Shown: positions 44,465 through 54,048 of the stretch, piece after piece
How the letters are laid out: every line of letters starts with the position of its first letter
How positions within the stretch are numbered: position 1 is the first letter of the stretch
The notes under the pieces: model-generated
The model's database searches: none
Seen by the model: the letters and a program-made list of their open reading frames with translations, nothing else
Told to the model about the DNA's origin: nothing
Assembly (NCBI RefSeq): GCF_035046485.1
Contig: NC_085137.1
Span: forward strand, 376,836,706-376,900,705
Origin: Aedes albopictus
Lineage: Eukaryota; Arthropoda; Insecta; Diptera; Culicidae
Length of the DNA stretch: 64,000 nt
Direction of reading: 5' to 3'
Program-made: the position numbers and the translations under genes

Positions 44465-45072
44465 TACACAAATTGCTCCACATTCACATCTCAGGATCTC
44501 AGGGCATGCAAGGACATTGTTTGACATAATCACTCTTTTTCTGTGCCTCCACATGCACAGCTTATGGTGAAAAAGCATGGGTGGGAGGGGCTGAGCTGGG
44601 AGGGCTTCCGCCGTTCATATTTCAAACTATTTTGAGACCTTAGTGCTACCATACTATACGCGTCCTCTTTGATTCATGTAGAGGACTGTGAGTGATATCG
44701 ATTTCAACTTGATAGACGATGAAAAATCGAAATTTTTTTCACTATCCAACTGGTTTTACCTGAAACAAAAAAACACATTCAGCCAAACTGAACTATAAAC
44801 CATTTTCTAATGTTTTTGATCAGCCAGAGTGAACTGAGTGCAAAGTACCAAGAAATAAATTGCAATTATATCAACGATTCCAAATAATTTACATGTATTC
44901 TTCATTTGTGATGGTTAATGAAGGCTTGTAAGTTACATGTGTGCGGAAAAGTTTCAAATAATCTCTGCTGTTGTTTATTTGTGAGTGGTTGAACTTTAAG
45001 CTTAATTATCTTGGAATTATCTTTTTGGCGCTTAGTTCGGTTTAGCAGAACCCCGGCCAATTGTGAAAACAA

Positions 45073-45240
45073 CTCTAGCAACACACATGTTATATAAAAG
45101 TAATGGCAGCGCAAGCTTTGGTTGGTATAGAAGTTAATATGACGCAATTCTAACATAATGTTAGAACAACGTCAACTTGTCTTCTAAACAACCAAAATCC
45201 GTGCCGCCGTAACTCTTATATAATATGTTTGTTGCTTGGG
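45073..45240. mobile_element. 168-bp palindromic MITE, CCCAAG type, copy 2
   Basis: Same family as 39446 (GGCAGCGCAAGCTTTGGTTG and TAACATAATGTTA centre), with a decayed left end (CTCTAGCAAC). AA at 45071-45072 and 45241-45242, against AT at copy 1, so the target duplication is two free bases. Confidence 0.8.
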
Positions 45241-45242
45241 AA

Positions 45243-45400
45243 AAACGTGCTCTGGTGGGATTTGAACACACGACTCCGTATTTGAAAGACCACGCCTTAA
45301 ATAATGAAGCCACGAAGCAGGTAATGATTCTGCGTAATAGAAAGCCAAACTGACTCCGAGCCAGCACATTCCTTTTTTCACAATTCTATCTCTCTTTCGG
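45243..45400 (-). mobile_element. tRNA-like SINE, minus copy
   Basis: Minus strand: GAAAGAGAGATAGAATTGTG, then CAGTTTGGCTTTCTATT, a tRNA-like block, and TCGTGTGTTCAAATCCCACC. The first two blocks and the tRNA-like end are shared with the copy at 50.88-51.15 kb. Confidence 0.6.
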
Positions 45401-45748
45401 TATCTAATTTTCAAATTTTCCCAGGTACGTTCCAACGCACTAGCATATCTGGTACATTCCAGAAAGGGCAACATAGATATGTGTTCGTTGGTACATCCTT
45501 CCGGATATTGCCTTGGCAGTTTCTCTGTAAATTCCTCCGGCAAAGATTTTTCAAAACATATCTGTATAGTTGGAATTTGTTCAGCAATTTCATTGGATAT
45601 AGCTTACATTGGAAATTTCCGAGTGATAAACTTGCTTTAGCAAAAAAAAAAAAAATTAAATGGCAACGGCATTTTTTTTAAATAATTTGTTTTTTAGGTG
45701 ATCTTCGACCGGAATACTACTAGTATACAGATGTTGGCTTTCTCGGTC

Positions 45749-45802
45749 TAGGGTCAATCTAAACGGCTAGTAATCCAAAACTAGCCATTTAGATTGACCC
45801 TA
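45749..45802. repeat. 54-bp hairpin
   Basis: Arms of 22 bp, 45749-45770 (TAGGGTCAATCTAAACGGC...) and 45781-45802, 20 of 22 paired, loop 10 bases. It directly abuts the CCCGAGCAG element that starts at 45803. Confidence 0.6.
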
Positions 45803-46129
45803 CCCGAGCAGAGGAGAATAGCAAGTTAATAACTACGAAACCACATAACCTGTTTTTATACCTTGTTTTGATATTATTAAATTATTAAGGCATAGCTTTT
45901 CCATAACAAATTTTGTTGGACAATCTCATATTGTTATAATTAAGCCATTGATATACATTAACTAAATTACATTAAAATAACATGTTTTGTTGAAGTACAA
46001 GTTTAGTTATTGTTGTACTATTAATCAACTTATCAGCAATAGCAAAACAGTAACAAGTTTTGAAATCACAGCAACAATTCGACAATTACGACTTGCCCCT
46101 TTGTGTTGTTCCATTTTTGTATTCAGTTG

Positions 46130-46890
46130 AGAAGGAAATTTCTAAACGACTCCTTTTAAGAATTCCTTAAATAATTTTCGGATAAGCACTTGGAAGTTCT
46201 AGAGGAACCTTTCGATAAATCCCTGGAGAAGTCTTCAAGAGAACTACTAGCGCAAATTTCTCAGAAATTCCGAATGTAGTTCTTCTGAGCAATTATTAGA
46301 ATTCTTGGCAGAATCTTTTTTTTTTTATAAAAAGACACGGACACGTTTGATGCATTCCAGTGAGCTATTTGCTCTTTGAAGGAAGCACGACACTAGACAA
46401 CGGACTAGCATGCACCGCCCAGTGGCACAGCCGAAAACTTTTCCTGACAGCTGCGGCGGGAATCGAACCCGCGCTCCTCAGCACGATGCGGCTAAAGACT
46501 TGGTGACCTTAGCCGCACGACCACGAAGCCACGAAGCCAAAAACTCCTGGAGAATCCTTCAGAAAAACTTCTGGTGAAATCCTCGAAGAAATTTTCAGAG
46601 AAATCTTAAGATGAAGTTCAGGACTAATGATCACAGGAAATTCTGGAGAAACCCTTGAAGGGATTCTATGTATGATTCTGGAGGAGTCTCTGAAAATCCA
46701 TGAAAAAATCCGTCAAAGAACTCTCGGCGAAATTTTTGGGAGATTTTTGGAGTAATTTATGGAAAAGTTTATGACCAAATCTGTCGACAAATTTCTGGAA
46801 GAATTTTAGACTTTTAGAAAAAAATATTGCAAAAGATTCTGGTGAAAGTCCTGTAGGAATCATCAGAGGAAGTTCAGGAGAAATGCTAAA
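46130..46890. repeat. Degenerate short-period satellite
   Basis: The same AGGAATTTCTGGAGAAAT theme as at 9.2-10.4 kb, interrupted by a SINE at 46322-46548. Confidence 0.6.
46322..46548 (-). mobile_element. tRNA-derived SINE
   Basis: Minus strand begins GGCTTCGTGGTCGTGCGGC with an A-box-like segment, has an excellent B-box (GCGGGTTCGATTCCCGCC) and a body with TTTTCGGCTGTGCCACTGGG. It ends in an A-run (a T-run at 46310-46326 on the plus strand). Pol III promoter structure; Feilai-like but a different family body. No clear target duplication. Confidence 0.75.
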
Positions 46891-47391
46891 AAAAAACAAA
46901 ACAAAAGTCACAAACTGCTATCGACGATCAAACTTTTTCATGTACACGTGCTGATTTCAAAACCGTGCTCCGAAAACAATTAAAGTACAACAGTTTATAA
47001 ATTACAGGTGGAAATCGAAGCTCGTCGTATTTGATAATATAGATATTACTAAAGTTCGATTATCTTGCGACTTCAAATCTCTTAGAATGAATTAAAAGCT
47101 GAATACAGTATTTTTTGATCATTTGAAAATATTTCTTACGTCAGAGTGATAAACCTCTTGTTATTTTTGCGAGACAAAGCGAATAATTTTATATAATAAG
47201 TATTATAATTTATTTAGTAACGAGTTTGATATCATAGCAAATTCTGCTCTCCGATTATTATCAATAACATATTATTATCAAAATTTGTTATCGAAATATT
47301 TTCCGCATCCACTGTTATTAAGTGGTTATTGAAACTAACAAAACAAGTAATTGAAATGGTTTTCCAGGAACATGTTTTTGTTATGGAATAT

Positions 47392-47838
47392 CCCGACTAG
47401 AAAGTTCTTACAAAAATATATCATAATTATAACAAACCATGATATTTATAACTCATTGTGATATAATCATGTTCAACATCCTTGATGATTTTGAAATACT
47501 ATAACTCAGTTATAACACATTATGTTATAAATGTTGTTTGACAACTCATTGTAAAATAATTCAGTTGTGATTCTTCGAAATTTAATGTTACAAAATTGTA
47601 TCACATTTTGATAGATACTAGAAATCCTGAAGCTAATATTCATATCACATTCTGTTATAATTTTGATTTGATTATAACAAAATAGGTTATTATCTTGATA
47701 AGACCAGTGTCGTTTTAGTTACAATTTTAGTTATTTTAACATCATCCTGCATCTAGTTTATAACACAATAAGTTATTGAAAAATATAATAACATCATAAC
47801 ACAATATGACATAATCTTGATTTAATTTTCTAGTCGGG
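47392..47838. mobile_element. 447-bp CCCGACTAG-type MITE nested in the first CCCGAG element
   Basis: Ends CCCGACTAGAAA and TTTTCTAGTCGGG; AT at 47390-47391 and 47839-47840. The neighbour element at about 49905 shows the uninterrupted sequence. Rich in TTATAACA motifs. Confidence 0.8.
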
Positions 47839-47974
47839 ATGTTATTTTGCAGACAAGACAAGTTTATAACACAATATGTTATGGTAATAACTTAAAAATA
47901 ATCGATTTTATTATTCAGTTATTTTGCCAAAATAACACAGCTTCTCATGCTGTTGTTATTCCCTTCTGCTCGGG

Positions 47975-50043
47975 CCCGAGCAGAGGAATATATCAAAATA
48001 ATAACAACGGAATCACTAAACCTGTTTTATATCTCGGTTTGTTATTATTAACATATTAAGTCATCACCGTTCCATAACATGTTCTGTTGGGCAATCTTAT
48101 TTTGTTATGATCGTGAACTTAGTATAATTTCTTTAAATTACATTTCAATAACATATTTTGTTGTAGTACAAGCTCAGTTATTATTGTGTCGTTGGGACTG
48201 TACAAATGAACAAATAATTAATATTACAACATAACTAGCTTTGCAATCAAAGCTACACCATTCGAGATTTTCGTTATTCGCAGCATTCCGTGAGGAGCTG
48301 TAAGAGAGAATATTATTTTGTCATCAGTTCCTCTTCTTTCTGACATTACGTTTTAACTGTGACAGAGCCAGTTTCAGTTAGGTATGAATACGAATATATA
48401 AAGTGTAATAGAGTGTTAGCTATTTTATGAAAAATTTTGGATCAACTGGTGGAATTCAAGGACGAACAACACATTTTCAACAAAAATGTAAAAAATAAGT
48501 CATCAAGAAGAAGAACTTAATTGATTATTTTTAGACATTTTGTTTAAAGTTGTTTGGAAAATAAACGAAAACTATTGTTTCTCTCTTTTTTCGATAATAA
48601 ATCGCTTGCGACAACATTCATTTATTTAGTATTACATCAAATTCAAGATAAAACTGAATCAACAATATTTCTCCATAATACACGGTTCGTGGCTGCCGCT
48701 CTCCATCCTCGGTCGCGCCCGATGCTCGCCAAGTCACGCTCCACCTGGTCCGCCCATCGTGCTCTCTGCGCTCCACGCCTTCTTGTGCCAACCGGATCAG
48801 TTGCAAACACCAGCTTTGCAGGGTTGTTGTCCGGCATTCTTGCAACATGCCCTGCCCACCGTATCCTTCCGGCTTTGGCCACCTTCTGGATGCTGGGTTC
48901 GCCGTAAAGTGCAGCGAGCTCGTGGTTCATCCTTCTCCGCCACACGCCGTTCTCCTGCACACCGCCGAAGATCGTTCTTAGCACGCGTCGCTCGAAAACT
49001 CCGAGTGCTTGTAGGTCCTCCTCGAGCATGGTCCATGTCTCGTGTCCGTAGAGGATCACCGGTCTTATTAGCGTTTTGTACATGGTGCATTTGGTGCGTG
49101 GGTAAATCATTTACGACCGCAGTTTCTTCTGGAGCCCGTAGTAGGCCCGACTTCCGCTGATGATGCGCCTCCGAATTTCACGGGTCACGTTGTTGTCAGC
49201 CGTCAGTAAGGATCCGAGGTAGACGAATTTCTCCACCCCCTCGAAAGTATCCCCGTCTATCGTAACAGTACTACCCAGATGGATCCGGTCGTGTTCGGTT
49301 CCGCCTACCAGCATGTACTTTGTTTTTGAGGCATTCACCACCAGTCCGACCTTTGCTGCTTCGCGTTTCAGGCGGGTGTACAGTTCTGCCACCGTTCCAA
49401 ATGTTCTAGCGATAATGTCCATGTCGTCCGCAAAGCACACAAATTGACCGGATTTTGTGAAAATCGTTCCCCGGCTGTTGAGCCCGGCTCGTCGCATCAC
49501 ACCTTCCAGAGCGATGTTGAAGAGTAGACATGAGAGTCCGTCACCTTGTCGCAGTCCCCGGCGAGATACGAAACCCTTACGAAACAGCTTCCCAGGAAAG
49601 CCGTTTTGCGACAACAATAGTGTCCCAATTATGAATGAAACATTTAACAATAGATCCTAGTTGCGTATCCCATTGAATTCATATGGGACTTTGGAGGAGT
49701 TCCTTTTTTTTGTCTTTATAAACGTGGCTTTTCATCGTAGGCGAGTTAGCCAAATTTTGTTTCCAGATTGTTATCAATAACTTATTCATATCAAAATTTG
49801 TTATTGAAATATTTTAAAAATTCGCTGTAATTAAGTTGTTATTGAAACTAACAAAACATGTTATTAAACAGGTCTTCCAGGAACATTTTTTTGTTATAAT
49901 TTTTGTTATTTTGCCGCTTATGTTAGACAAGTTTATAACAGGATATGTTATGTAAATAACAGGAAAATAACTCTTTCCCTTACTTAGTTATTTATCCAAA
50001 ATAACACATTTTATTATGCTGTTGCTATTCCCTTCTGCTCGGG
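47975..50043. mobile_element. CCCGAGCAG-type TIR element, second abutting copy
   Basis: Starts CCCGAGCAGAGGAATATATC, ends CTTCTGCTCGGG at 50043. Colinear with the first copy (TAACATATTTTGTTG, GTTATTGAAACTAACAAAAC, GACAAGTTTATAACA blocks). Split by the RTE fragment at 48643-49650. Confidence 0.7.
48643..49650 (-). pseudogene. RTE-type reverse transcriptase, C-terminal half
   Basis: Minus strand: GFPGKLFRKGFVSRRGLRQGDG, motif B LSCLLFNIALEGVMRRA, motif C as CFADDMDII (intact), then FVYLGSLLTADNN. A single in-frame TAA at 49111-49113 follows LQKKLRS, and the same frame continues for 155 residues to VDSVLS. Compared with the 8.1-kb copy, about 25 residues are missing between GFPGK and RRGLRQGD. 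Endonuclease and motif A are lost by truncation near 49625. Confidence 0.85.
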
Positions 50044-50411
50044 ATCCAATATCACAAAAGATTTGAGGCCTACTTGTAGATCAACGGGTCTCAAAAACCC
50101 GAAAACTTCTGAAAATACATAAGTTTCTCTATACAAGGGCGCCCAGCTTGTACCCAAAGGACTGCTTTTGTGGGTTCAACCCTTCCCATTATCCAATTTC
50201 CATATAGTAGGCGCTCCTCCACCTTTAACTGAAAATACGAAAAATCTGTACACGGGCCTGGAGGGAGCAAAATACATCAAAAAAAAACACGAAGGGCGGA
50301 GCGGAAACAATTTCTGATTTCTCTGAGAAACTGTCTGCTTACATGTACGGAAGATCAAAAAAACATGGGTTGTTTTTCTTATATTTGCGAGGGCGCTCAA
50401 CCTGGCAACGA
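50044..50411. other. Spacer
   Basis: No feature recognised. Confidence 0.3.
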
Positions 50412-50683
50412 TTTTATTGCCCTTTTCCGGCTATACCAGTCGGCTAGTATGTCTGAAATAGACGTAAAAACTTGAAGTATTTTTAGGCAAAGTACGTTTA
50501 ATTGGCAAATTGAGAGATAAATTTGTGAAAAAATTACCACTTGTTTTGGTGGGATTCGAACCCACGACTCCGTTATCGCTAGTCCGGCGCTTTAACCAAC
50601 TAAGCAACAGAAAAATACTTCAAGTTTTTACGTCTATTTCAGACATACTAGCCGACTGGTATAGCCGGAAAAGGGCAATAAAA
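50412..50683. mobile_element. Perfect 73-bp inverted repeat enclosing a tRNA-like SINE segment
   Basis: 50412-50484 and 50611-50683 are exact reverse complements (73 of 73), with partial pairing a few bases beyond. The 126-bp middle holds TTGGCAAATTGAGAGATAAA and a minus-strand tRNA-like block (GTGGGTTCGAATCCCACC; GCTTAGTTGGTTAAAGCGC). Identity of the arms implies recent origin or gene conversion. Confidence 0.85.
50538..50607 (-). other. tRNA-like block (SINE head)
   Basis: A-box-like TTGCTTAGTTGG and perfect B-box GGTTCGAATCCC. The acceptor stem is absent on the 5' side and the anticodon stem is imperfect, so not called a tRNA gene. Confidence 0.5.
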
Positions 50684-50879
50684 CCATTGTCATACATGAG
50701 TTGCGTTCTCTCTAACGCAGTTGGACGGCCGTGCGTCCGTCCGCGTTGAGCGCTCAACGCATACTGAGTTTGCACCGATCATTTGGTTGGTGACGAAGTA
50801 TGTGTCAGTCGAGCTTCAATATCAACATTCTAAAAACAATACGCGCACACTTGTTGTTCGTAGGCCGCGAGTGTGCGGG
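50684..50879. other. GC-richer spacer
   Basis: Contains TTGGACGGCCGTGCGTCCGT and an AGCGCTCAACGC palindrome near 50748. Nothing coding. Confidence 0.3.
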
Positions 50880-51150
50880 AGATTGGCATCTAAGAGCCGA
50901 AAGAGAGATAAAGTTGTGAAAGACGGACCCGGTTTAGGGTGGTGCTTCGAATCCAGTTTGGCTTTCTATTCTGCAGAGTTGTAACTTGTTCTGTAGCTTA
51001 CTTGGTTAAAGCGCCGGACTAGCGATAACGGAGTTGTGGGTTCGAATCCCACCGAAACAAGTGGTAATTTTTTCACAAATTTATCTCTCAATTTGCCAAT
51101 TAAACATACTTTGCCTAAAAATACTTCAAGTTTTTACGCTCAACCTGGAT
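50880..51150 (+). mobile_element. tRNA-like SINE, plus copy
   Basis: GCCGAAAGAGAGATAAAGTT, CCAGTTTGGCTTTCTATTC, then CTTGGTTAAAGCGCCGGAC and GTGGGTTCGAATCCCACC, then ATTTATCTCTCAATTTGCC and ACTTCAAGTTTTTACG. Its second half is the inverted twin of 50465-50600. Confidence 0.65.
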
Positions 51151-51489
51151 TTTTTTAAATTTTTTTAATAATTTGACCTCAAGAGCTGGCTACTTAGTGA
51201 GTAATTTGGAGTAACCACGATGACACCACTGGTTGCACTGCTGCAGAATGCAGCAAAAGCTTTTCAATCAAGTCAATATGTACATCACTTACTCCGTTGG
51301 CAAAATGTAAACAACAAGTTGTCTTCGTCTAGGGAGGACTAAAGCAAATTCGTGCGTGGATTTTATGCAAACGAAACATAGTATTTTTCAAGATTTCATC
51401 GAGAGAAATTTCTTCGTTGCACTGTGATAGGATATTATGACCTGGTGGGTAAAAATTTGAATAAGAAGTTTTAGCCAAATTGGCCATGA
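51151..51489. other. Spacer
   Basis: No feature recognised. Confidence 0.3.
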
Positions 51490-51778
51490 CCCAAGCAACC
51501 AAAAGTTCGGATAAAATAGCATGTTTGGGTTTAATCAGCTATTCGAAGGTATATGAATAGCATTCTATTCAGCTCACTTTTTAAGTAATTAACCGAACTT
51601 CAGTTCACAAAAAGTACACTTGTGTCGCTGAAAGGAACGCTATTCAGCTTAAAAATAAACTTCGAAAAAATGAAAAAAAAATTGTTTAGTCCTCAAAAGT
51701 AATTTATTATTAAGAACCATTAGTTCATGTGGAATCCAAATTGACTAATACCTTGAAATAATGTTTGATGTTTTTTAC

Positions 51779-51845
51779 TTACTGAGATTTGAACTCGGGA
51801 TCTCCTCGTTGAAAGTCGGTGCCTAACCACTACTCCATGTATGTG
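51779..51845 (-). other. tRNA-like fragment
   Basis: Minus strand GGAGTAGTGGTTAGGCACCG and CCCGAGTTCAAATCTCAG resemble the D and T arms. No paired acceptor stem. Confidence 0.35.
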
Positions 51846-52100
51846 TTGTTATGCACTGTGGGATTTTACTCAATGTGCTGATATCATATAGTAGAGCTCA
51901 ATCAGGTTCGCGTGTGAACTTTCCCTGAACTTGGAATAGTTTTTGAAGTCGAAAGTTCGAAAGAAGTTCACGTGGAACTTCTTGTGAACTTACGCAGTTT
52001 GACATTTTCAGTTTGTTGTGGTTCGCAGTGCAAAGCAATAAATTAAGGCCAGTGTATCGACTTCAAGAAAAGATTATAAGTTTTCAGCTTGGTTTTCAGT

Positions 52101-52286
52101 GAATACGATTGCGTCGATTACCGGTGCGCTGCAGTGACAAGTGAGACGGGTGTGAAAACATCCAGCAAAGCTGGAAAATTTTTGTGCGCAGCCGAAAAAC
52201 CCCCGGCGGCATCCTGGGGGGAACAGTTTTCCGCTGCGGGGCAGCCTTTGAGCCACACAATACGGATCCTTTGCGTTGATTACAAG
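52101..52286 (+). other. GC-rich exon-like block inside the CCCAAG element
   Basis: Preceded by two TTTTCAG acceptors (the second ends at 52100) and followed by a CAA|GTAAGT donor at about 52287. Open throughout in one frame, encoding for example SKAGKFLCAAEKPPAASWG. Its base composition differs sharply from the AT-rich element. No protein family recognised. It may be a captured host exon or the element's own 5' sequence. Confidence 0.3.
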
Positions 52287-52997
52287 TAAGTACGTTCAAA
52301 TATTATAGTGGAACAAAGTGTACTTGTGAAATTAACACAAGCTGTGGCTGCTGGGCTCGATTTCCGAGTGATTTAATTGAATGAGAACTTCTCCCCGGCC
52401 CCGCTGTCGCCGAAGTTCAAGTGAAGTTCACTTTTGGTACGGTTAATATTTATCCGAACTTTCAGTAGTAAGTTCAAAACAAGTTCAAAACAAGTTCGGA
52501 ACGGATGATTTCAAGTTGTTGGAATATGTTCAAATGAACTATATTTGAATTTTAAAGGCACGCAAAAGTTCAACATGAGTTCGGTTAATATTTGATTGAA
52601 TTCTGTTTTAAAGTTCAACATAAGTTCTTCTTGAACCTTTTTTCGACTTTAATGTCGTTTTGAAGAGAAGTCAAAAGCTTGTACATGTACTTCCAAGTTC
52701 ATAAACAATACAAGAGTAACTTTTTGGAGAATTAAGTTCAACGAAACCTGGAATTGAACCGAACTTGAACTTCTGAGTTCGTTCTTCAAGTGGAATCCGA
52801 ATTTTTGGTTGCTTGGGGAGACATTAGGCAAGGTGAAAAATTATTAAACTCGATCATCATTGGTCGGCGACGGGAATTAGATAAAAAAAAACTCCAAGTG
52901 ATTTATATCATGACAGTGGGATTGCTAATAGGAGTTCTTCTAATTGGAATTCGTCTAGCAAAAGACTCATTACATAATGAAATCCCATTCTGTTAAT

Positions 52998-54048
52998 GCT
53001 ACCTTAACCTTCACGTACAAGACCCCCAACATCTCATTTTTAAAATGCTGGCATTCCGTCAATTTTCATCCAACTTCTTTAAAGTCGCCCTCAATCGATC
53101 ATAAATTGGTGCAAGTTTATTACAAACAAGTGGCCATGCAATATCCGGAACCATTCCGGAGATATTCCGGATTGTACTGGGGTCAGGGAGGGCGCCGAAA
53201 TGGCTAAAATGATTATTTCGTGTGTTGTGTTTGAATCATCGATTTTCAGCGGAATTTTTATTGTGAACAATACAACACAAATGCGATAACCAGATTTGAA
53301 TAAGTTGACCTATCCGGATCACCGTGACAGGTTCCACGAGGGCCTCATTGGGGACATTACTGGTGTTCATCCAAAACATGTCGTGCGACATATCAAACTT
53401 CATGATTTCGAATGACTGAGTCAGAAACGATACCCTGAAGTCTGTATCAACTAATATGGCCACCCCAGAACATATAGCATAGGTTCTACGGGGGTCCCAG
53501 CCAACACATGATCGGATATGATGTTGAATATGATGCAAAAGTGGATGCGATATGCGTACACACGGTTGAATGGGAGCATGTACGCATATGGCCTCCACTT
53601 GAGCATCTTATTCTACATCGTATACGACTTCGTGTTGGCTGGGGTGACATCGGGGACATTTCTGGTTTGGAACTTAAACATGCCGTGCGACTTATCAAAC
53701 TTCATGATTCCAAGAGAATGGGGCTGAAAAATTGACTGAAGTATGAAGCAACTGATATGGCCGCTCCGGAACACCTGAAACAGGTTCCGCGAGAGCCTCT
53801 CAAACACAATAGCACACGAAATAATCACTTTTGGTCATTTGGCAAAACACAGCCAACTCCCCCACCCCATGACCCCAGTACAATCCGAAATATCTCCGGA
53901 ATGGTTCCAGATATTGCATGGCCTCTTCGTTGTAATAAACTTGCACAAATTTATGATCGAATAAGGGCGACTTCAGAAAAATCAGATGAAAATTGACGAA
54001 ATGCCAGCGTTTTCAAAATGAGTTGTCGGGGGTCGGGTATGTGAAGGT
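52998..54048. mobile_element. 1.05-kb element with ~245-bp terminal inverted repeats
   Basis: 52998-53240 pairs with 53812-54048: TTAACCTTCAC ends, GCGATTTCGTCAATTTTCAT-like blocks, GGAACCATTCCGGAGATATT and GGATTGTACTGGGGTCA in both. The middle holds about two ~160-bp tandem units (GTGCGACATATCAAACTTCA, GGGGACATT..TGGT) split by a 147-bp MITE. No transposase. Confidence 0.8.
53497..53643. mobile_element. 147-bp CCCAGCCAACAC palindromic MITE
   Basis: Ends CCCAGCCAACAC and GTGTTGGCTGGG with about 65 paired positions per arm. GT at 53495-53496 and 53644-53645. It sits between tandem units of the host element. Confidence 0.82.

Larger units (their letters stand above)
42841..45060. repeat. Region bracketed by a ~30-bp inverted repeat
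   Basis: ATTGGTCGGGGTTCTGCTAA at about 42846 (continuing ACCGAAC) matches, inverted, 45029-45060 (GTTCGGTTTAGCAGAACCCC). Between lie a TA-flanked MITE and a tRNA-like fragment. It could be an element's terminal repeats or two inverted SINE copies. Confidence 0.4.
45803..47974. mobile_element. CCCGAGCAG-type TIR element, first of two abutting copies
   Basis: Starts CCCGAGCAGAGGAGAATAGC and ends TTCCCTTCTGCTCGGG. Internal repeated AATAACA..TGTTATT motifs. It shares both ends and many internal blocks with the neighbour at 47975. It was expanded by degenerate satellite, a SINE and a CCCGACTAG element. No transposase. Confidence 0.7.
51490..52817. mobile_element. 1,328-bp CCCAAGCAAC-type element
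   Basis: Ends CCCAAGCAACCAAAAGTTCG and, reversed, CCCAAGCAACCAAAAATTCG; GA at 51488-51489 and 52818-52819. Interior has many AAGTTCA/GAACTT motifs in both orientations, a tRNA-like fragment (51779-51845) and a GC-rich exon-like block (52101-52286). No transposase. Confidence 0.8.

Noticed and set aside
47392..47838. LTR-type or TA-specific element
   Set aside because: Ends are inverted CCCGACTAG repeats flanked by AT, with no direct terminal repeats.
48554..49160. Plus-strand frames of 117 and 133 residues
   Set aside because: Antisense shadows of the RTE reverse transcriptase on the minus strand.
50538..51075. Functional tRNA genes
   Set aside because: A- and B-box-like blocks are present, but acceptor stems are missing and anticodon stems do not pair; the context is SINE.
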